A stretch of DNA of 64,000 nucleotides, taken from NCBI GenBank assembly GCA_963848175.1, contig CAWKCO010000003.1, positions 782,371-846,370 of the forward strand, written 5' to 3'. The first letter of the stretch is position 1, and every line of letters begins with the position of its first letter. The notes beneath the pieces were generated by a model that was not told where the DNA came from, did no database searches, and saw only the letters and a program-made list of their open reading frames with translations. This DNA is from JAMZMI01 sp963848175. Its GTDB lineage: Bacteria; Bacteroidota; Bacteroidia; Cytophagales; Cyclobacteriaceae. Made by a program: the position numbers and the translations under genes. This document shows positions 61,836-64,000 of this stretch, one piece after another.

Positions 61836-62408
61836 ATGGAAAAAATATTTACAACTACACCAACAGATTTGTTAGTGTCTCTGATATCTACCATTCTAAT
61901 CTACATTCTGGTGATTTTCTATATCAGAGTATTAGGCAAAAGATCTACCTCCCAGTTGAATAATTTTGATTGGATAGTAACTGTTTCTATCGGTTCCATA
62001 CTCTCATCTACCATTGTATTGCCAGATGTGTCTGTAACCGAAGGTGGCAGTGGCGTGTTGTTTTTATTGCTATTGCAGTATGTGGTTACTAAAATGATGT
62101 ACAACTCGGACGGCACACGCAAAGCGGTAAAATCCTCTCCTACACTTTTATTTTTGGAAGGGGAATTCTTAAAAGACAACTTGCGCAAAGAAAGAATTCT
62201 GGAACCAGAAGTATATGCCGCAATACGGCAGCATGGCTTCAAAGAGATTGATAAAATTTATGCTGTGGTATTAGAAACGAACTCCAAGCTGAGCGTGATT
62301 CCAAAAGATGGAACAAACACGGTGGGGAATTCTCTAGTGGGTGTGACGGGACTTCCTGATGAAATTCAAAAACAGTTGGATGTCCATTCAAAGAGATACA
62401 CGCGTTGA
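61836..62408 (+). CDS. DUF421 (YetF-like) membrane protein
   Basis: The 190-aa product has about three helices in the first half (L-I-S-T-I-L-I-Y-I-L-V-I-F, V-T-V-S-I-G-S-I-L-S-S-T, L-L-L-L-Q-Y-V-V) and the family motif R-V-L-G-K-R-S-T-S-Q-L-N-N-F-D-W. A cytoplasmic domain (I-L-E-P-E-V-Y-A-A-I-R-Q-H-G) follows. YetF-like proteins are of uncertain function. It is ~175 bp downstream of the stress protein on the same strand. Confidence 0.88.
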   Translation: MEKIFTTTPTDLLVSLISTILIYILVIFYIRVLGKRSTSQLNNFDWIVTVSIGSILSSTIVLPDVSVTEGGSGVLFLLLLQYVVTKMMYNSDGTRKAVKSSPTLLFLEGEFLKDNLRKERILEPEVYAAIRQHGFKEIDKIYAVVLETNSKLSVIPKDGTNTVGNSLVGVTGLPDEIQKQLDVHSKRYTR

Positions 62409-62435
62409 AATGTATAACTTCACAGTAAATAATTC

Positions 62436-62563
62436 AATGTCGTTTTGTTAAGATAAGATAACCGTCTTTGCGAGGAACGAAGCAAACTTATTATTGATTC
62501 TGCTTCTATTTTTGAGACTGCCGCGCTATGCTCGCAGTGACGTAACCTTAACTAAACGACATT
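62436..62563. repeat. Palindromic interspersed repeat (~128 bp)
   Basis: The left arm AATGTCGTTTTGTTAAG (from 62436) is complementary to CTTAACTAAACGACATT (62547-62563) with one mismatch, and inner parts CGTC...TGCGAG and CTCGCAGTGACG also pair. The CGTCTTTGCGAGGAACGAAGCAA segment matches a common Bacteroidota intergenic palindrome, from memory. It occupies most of the gap between the DUF421 and antiporter genes. Confidence 0.65.
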
Positions 62564-62721
62564 GGTAAATAATTTTACAATCAAGGAGATTAGCTTGTCC
62601 TGTCGGCTGAAGGTTTAGTTAATTTTCCGGCTATTTAGCGAGCATGCATATTTTTACAATTGAAACTTGAATTCGCATCAATACTAAAGCATTGTAGCTT
62701 TCTCAAATTCCAATAATAACA

Positions 62722-63962
62722 ATGAGCATTTTTAATATTATCAGCATTTTAATCATTCTCTCAGCGGGCTTTGCCTTTATCAATTCCAAGTTTCTCAAAC
62801 TTCCCTTTACTATTGGGTTGATGATCATCGCAATAGTTTTCACTGTTGCCGTCACCATTGTTGGGAGTTTCAATGACTATATTTTGGATGAAGCCAAGCT
62901 ACTGATCCAATCGGTAGATTTCGAAACAGCACTTCTGGATATCATGCTGAGTTTTCTTCTTTTTGCCGGCGCGCTCCATACCAATCTCGACGCGCTTAAA
63001 AGGCAAAAAGGGCCTATCGCCCTATTTGCAACAATAGGCATTCTACTCTCTACCTTTCTGATTGGCACCATGGTGTATTATTTGTTCATTGCTTTCAATT
63101 ATCCAATTAATTACATCTATTGTTTGCTTTTCGGAGCGCTTATCTCGCCCACAGATCCTATAGCGGTTTTGGGTATTTTGAAGGATGCCAATGCCCCTAA
63201 GAAGCTTGAGACCAAAATCGTCGGGGAGTCGCTTTTTAATGATGGTGTAGGCGTCGTGGTATTTATCGTGATTTTCAAGATCGCACAGCAGGGCTCGGAG
63301 CTATGAGTTTTGGCGACGTCTCGTTATTATTTGCAGAGGAGGTCTTCGGAGGGGTTGTACTTGGGTTGATAGCTGGGTGGAGTGCATTTCGATTGATGAA
63401 GGTCATTGATCATTATGAGACGGAGGTCATCATCACGCTGGCCCTGGTCATGGGGATTTCAGCTTTAGCACATTATCTACACGTATCGGGTCCTCTCGCC
63501 GTGGTTGTTGCAGGGATTTTTCTGGGAAACAAAGCGCCTACTATCGCATGGTCTTCAAATACACATACCTATGTAGATAAATTTTGGGAGCTGATAGACG
63601 TTTTGCTCAATGCTATTTTATTTGTATTGATCGGTCTAGAATTGTTGGTCATCTCTATGGATGTTACTTACCTCATATTTGGTTTGATAGCCATACCAAT
63701 CACGCTTTTTGCGAGATACATTGCACTTTCAGGGCCAGTAGCCATCTTCAAAAAGAAGCTGGACTTTATTCCTAAAACCAATCTGATTATGACTTGGGGA
63801 GGTATCCGAGGAGGAATTTCTATTGCTTTGGCTTTGTCTCTTGAGCCACAGATGGAGCGTGAGCTTTTCCTTACGGTCACCTACGTTATTGTTGTATTCT
63901 CCATTATCGCGCAAGGACTGACTATAGGGCCTTTGGTGAAGCGCGTATTGAAGAATTCTTAA
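62722..63962 (+). CDS. nhaP: Na+/H+ antiporter, CPA1/NhaP type (second copy), split by a frame change at ~63300
   Basis: The first part (to 63306) carries I-S-P-T-D-P-I-A-V-L-G-I-L and G-E-S-L-F-N-D-G-V-G-V-V, the CPA1 ion-binding signatures. The second part (from ATG 63303) has W-G-G-I-R-G-G-I-S-I-A-L and the last helices. Together they align with the intact copy at 37384 throughout. The two frames overlap as ATGA, so either translational coupling of two half-proteins, a one-base deletion (or two-base insertion), or an error is possible. It is shorter than copy 1 in the loop at the junction. Confidence 0.85.
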
Positions 63963-64000
63963 TTCGAGTAATAGGTAATGATCTATTCATAGAATTGAAT

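Noticed and set aside
63300..63306. Two separate antiporter genes coupled by ATGA overlap
   Set aside because: The two parts align end-to-end with the single intact paralogue at 37384, so one split gene is more likely, although coupling cannot be excluded.
1..64000. CRISPR arrays
   Set aside because: No regularly spaced short direct repeats were seen; the repeats found are tandem coding modules or palindromes.

Overview
The window looks like a chromosome segment of a Bacteroidota bacterium, probably a Cytophagales-type gliding or marine lineage. Indicators are a giant secreted protein ending in a type IX secretion (T9SS) sorting domain, a SprB-repeat lipoprotein, DUF3127 and DUF2490 proteins, many outer-membrane beta-barrels, a DnaE with an N-terminal proofreading exonuclease, and moderate-to-low GC. 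No rRNA, tRNA or CRISPR array was seen.

Layout. 1-11.5 kb: the end of a repeat protein, then an 11-kb T9SS-secreted adhesin-like gene containing a perfect 318-bp tandem duplication. 11.5-20.2 kb: hisB, DUF2490, a long DNA polymerase III alpha gene whose frame breaks inside the exonuclease domain, a DUF3127 SSB-like gene with a clear terminator, and a haem-binding lipoprotein. 21.1-23.8 kb: a trkH potassium transporter gene split by an IS3-family element. 23.8-28 kb: a single-lobe DEAD-like protein, a YheT-type hydrolase with a broken frame, then a short accessory island that I read as integron gene cassettes: two orphan genes (one HEPN-like, one membrane protein) separated by attC-like inverted-repeat sites. 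27.8-37.2 kb: two msrB genes flanking lhgO, an RND efflux operon (adaptor, pump, TolC-like) and a DacB-type carboxypeptidase. 37.4-46.7 kb: Na+/H+ antiporter, GOLPH3-like protein, K+ channel, GH15 enzyme, trehalose-6-phosphate synthase/phosphatase, an exonuclease and a P-loop-less Mur-ligase-like protein. 46.9-50.4 kb: dnaB and a vapBC toxin-antitoxin pair whose toxin is interrupted by a second IS3-family element with a 4-bp target duplication. 50.6-58.9 kb: NYN-domain protein, DUF5715 protein, envelope lipoproteins and barrels, degenerate barrel fragments, and a CrtA-like monooxygenase. 59.2-64 kb: GH13 alpha-glucan enzyme (three frame breaks), a general-stress flavin-type protein, DUF421, and a second NhaP-like antiporter (split).

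Functionally the 37-64 kb half is rich in ion homeostasis and compatible-solute or storage-glucan genes (two antiporters, K+ channel, trehalose synthesis, GH15, GH13, stress protein), which fits osmotic or desiccation stress. The best candidate for something unusual is the cassette array at 25.9-27.6 kb. A second window-wide signal is the number of single-base frame breaks (dnaE, yheT-like, msrB, the RND adaptor, crtA-like, GH13 x3, nhaP2), mostly fixed by removing one base from a short homopolymer. That pattern points to consensus sequence errors first and to real gene decay or recoding second.
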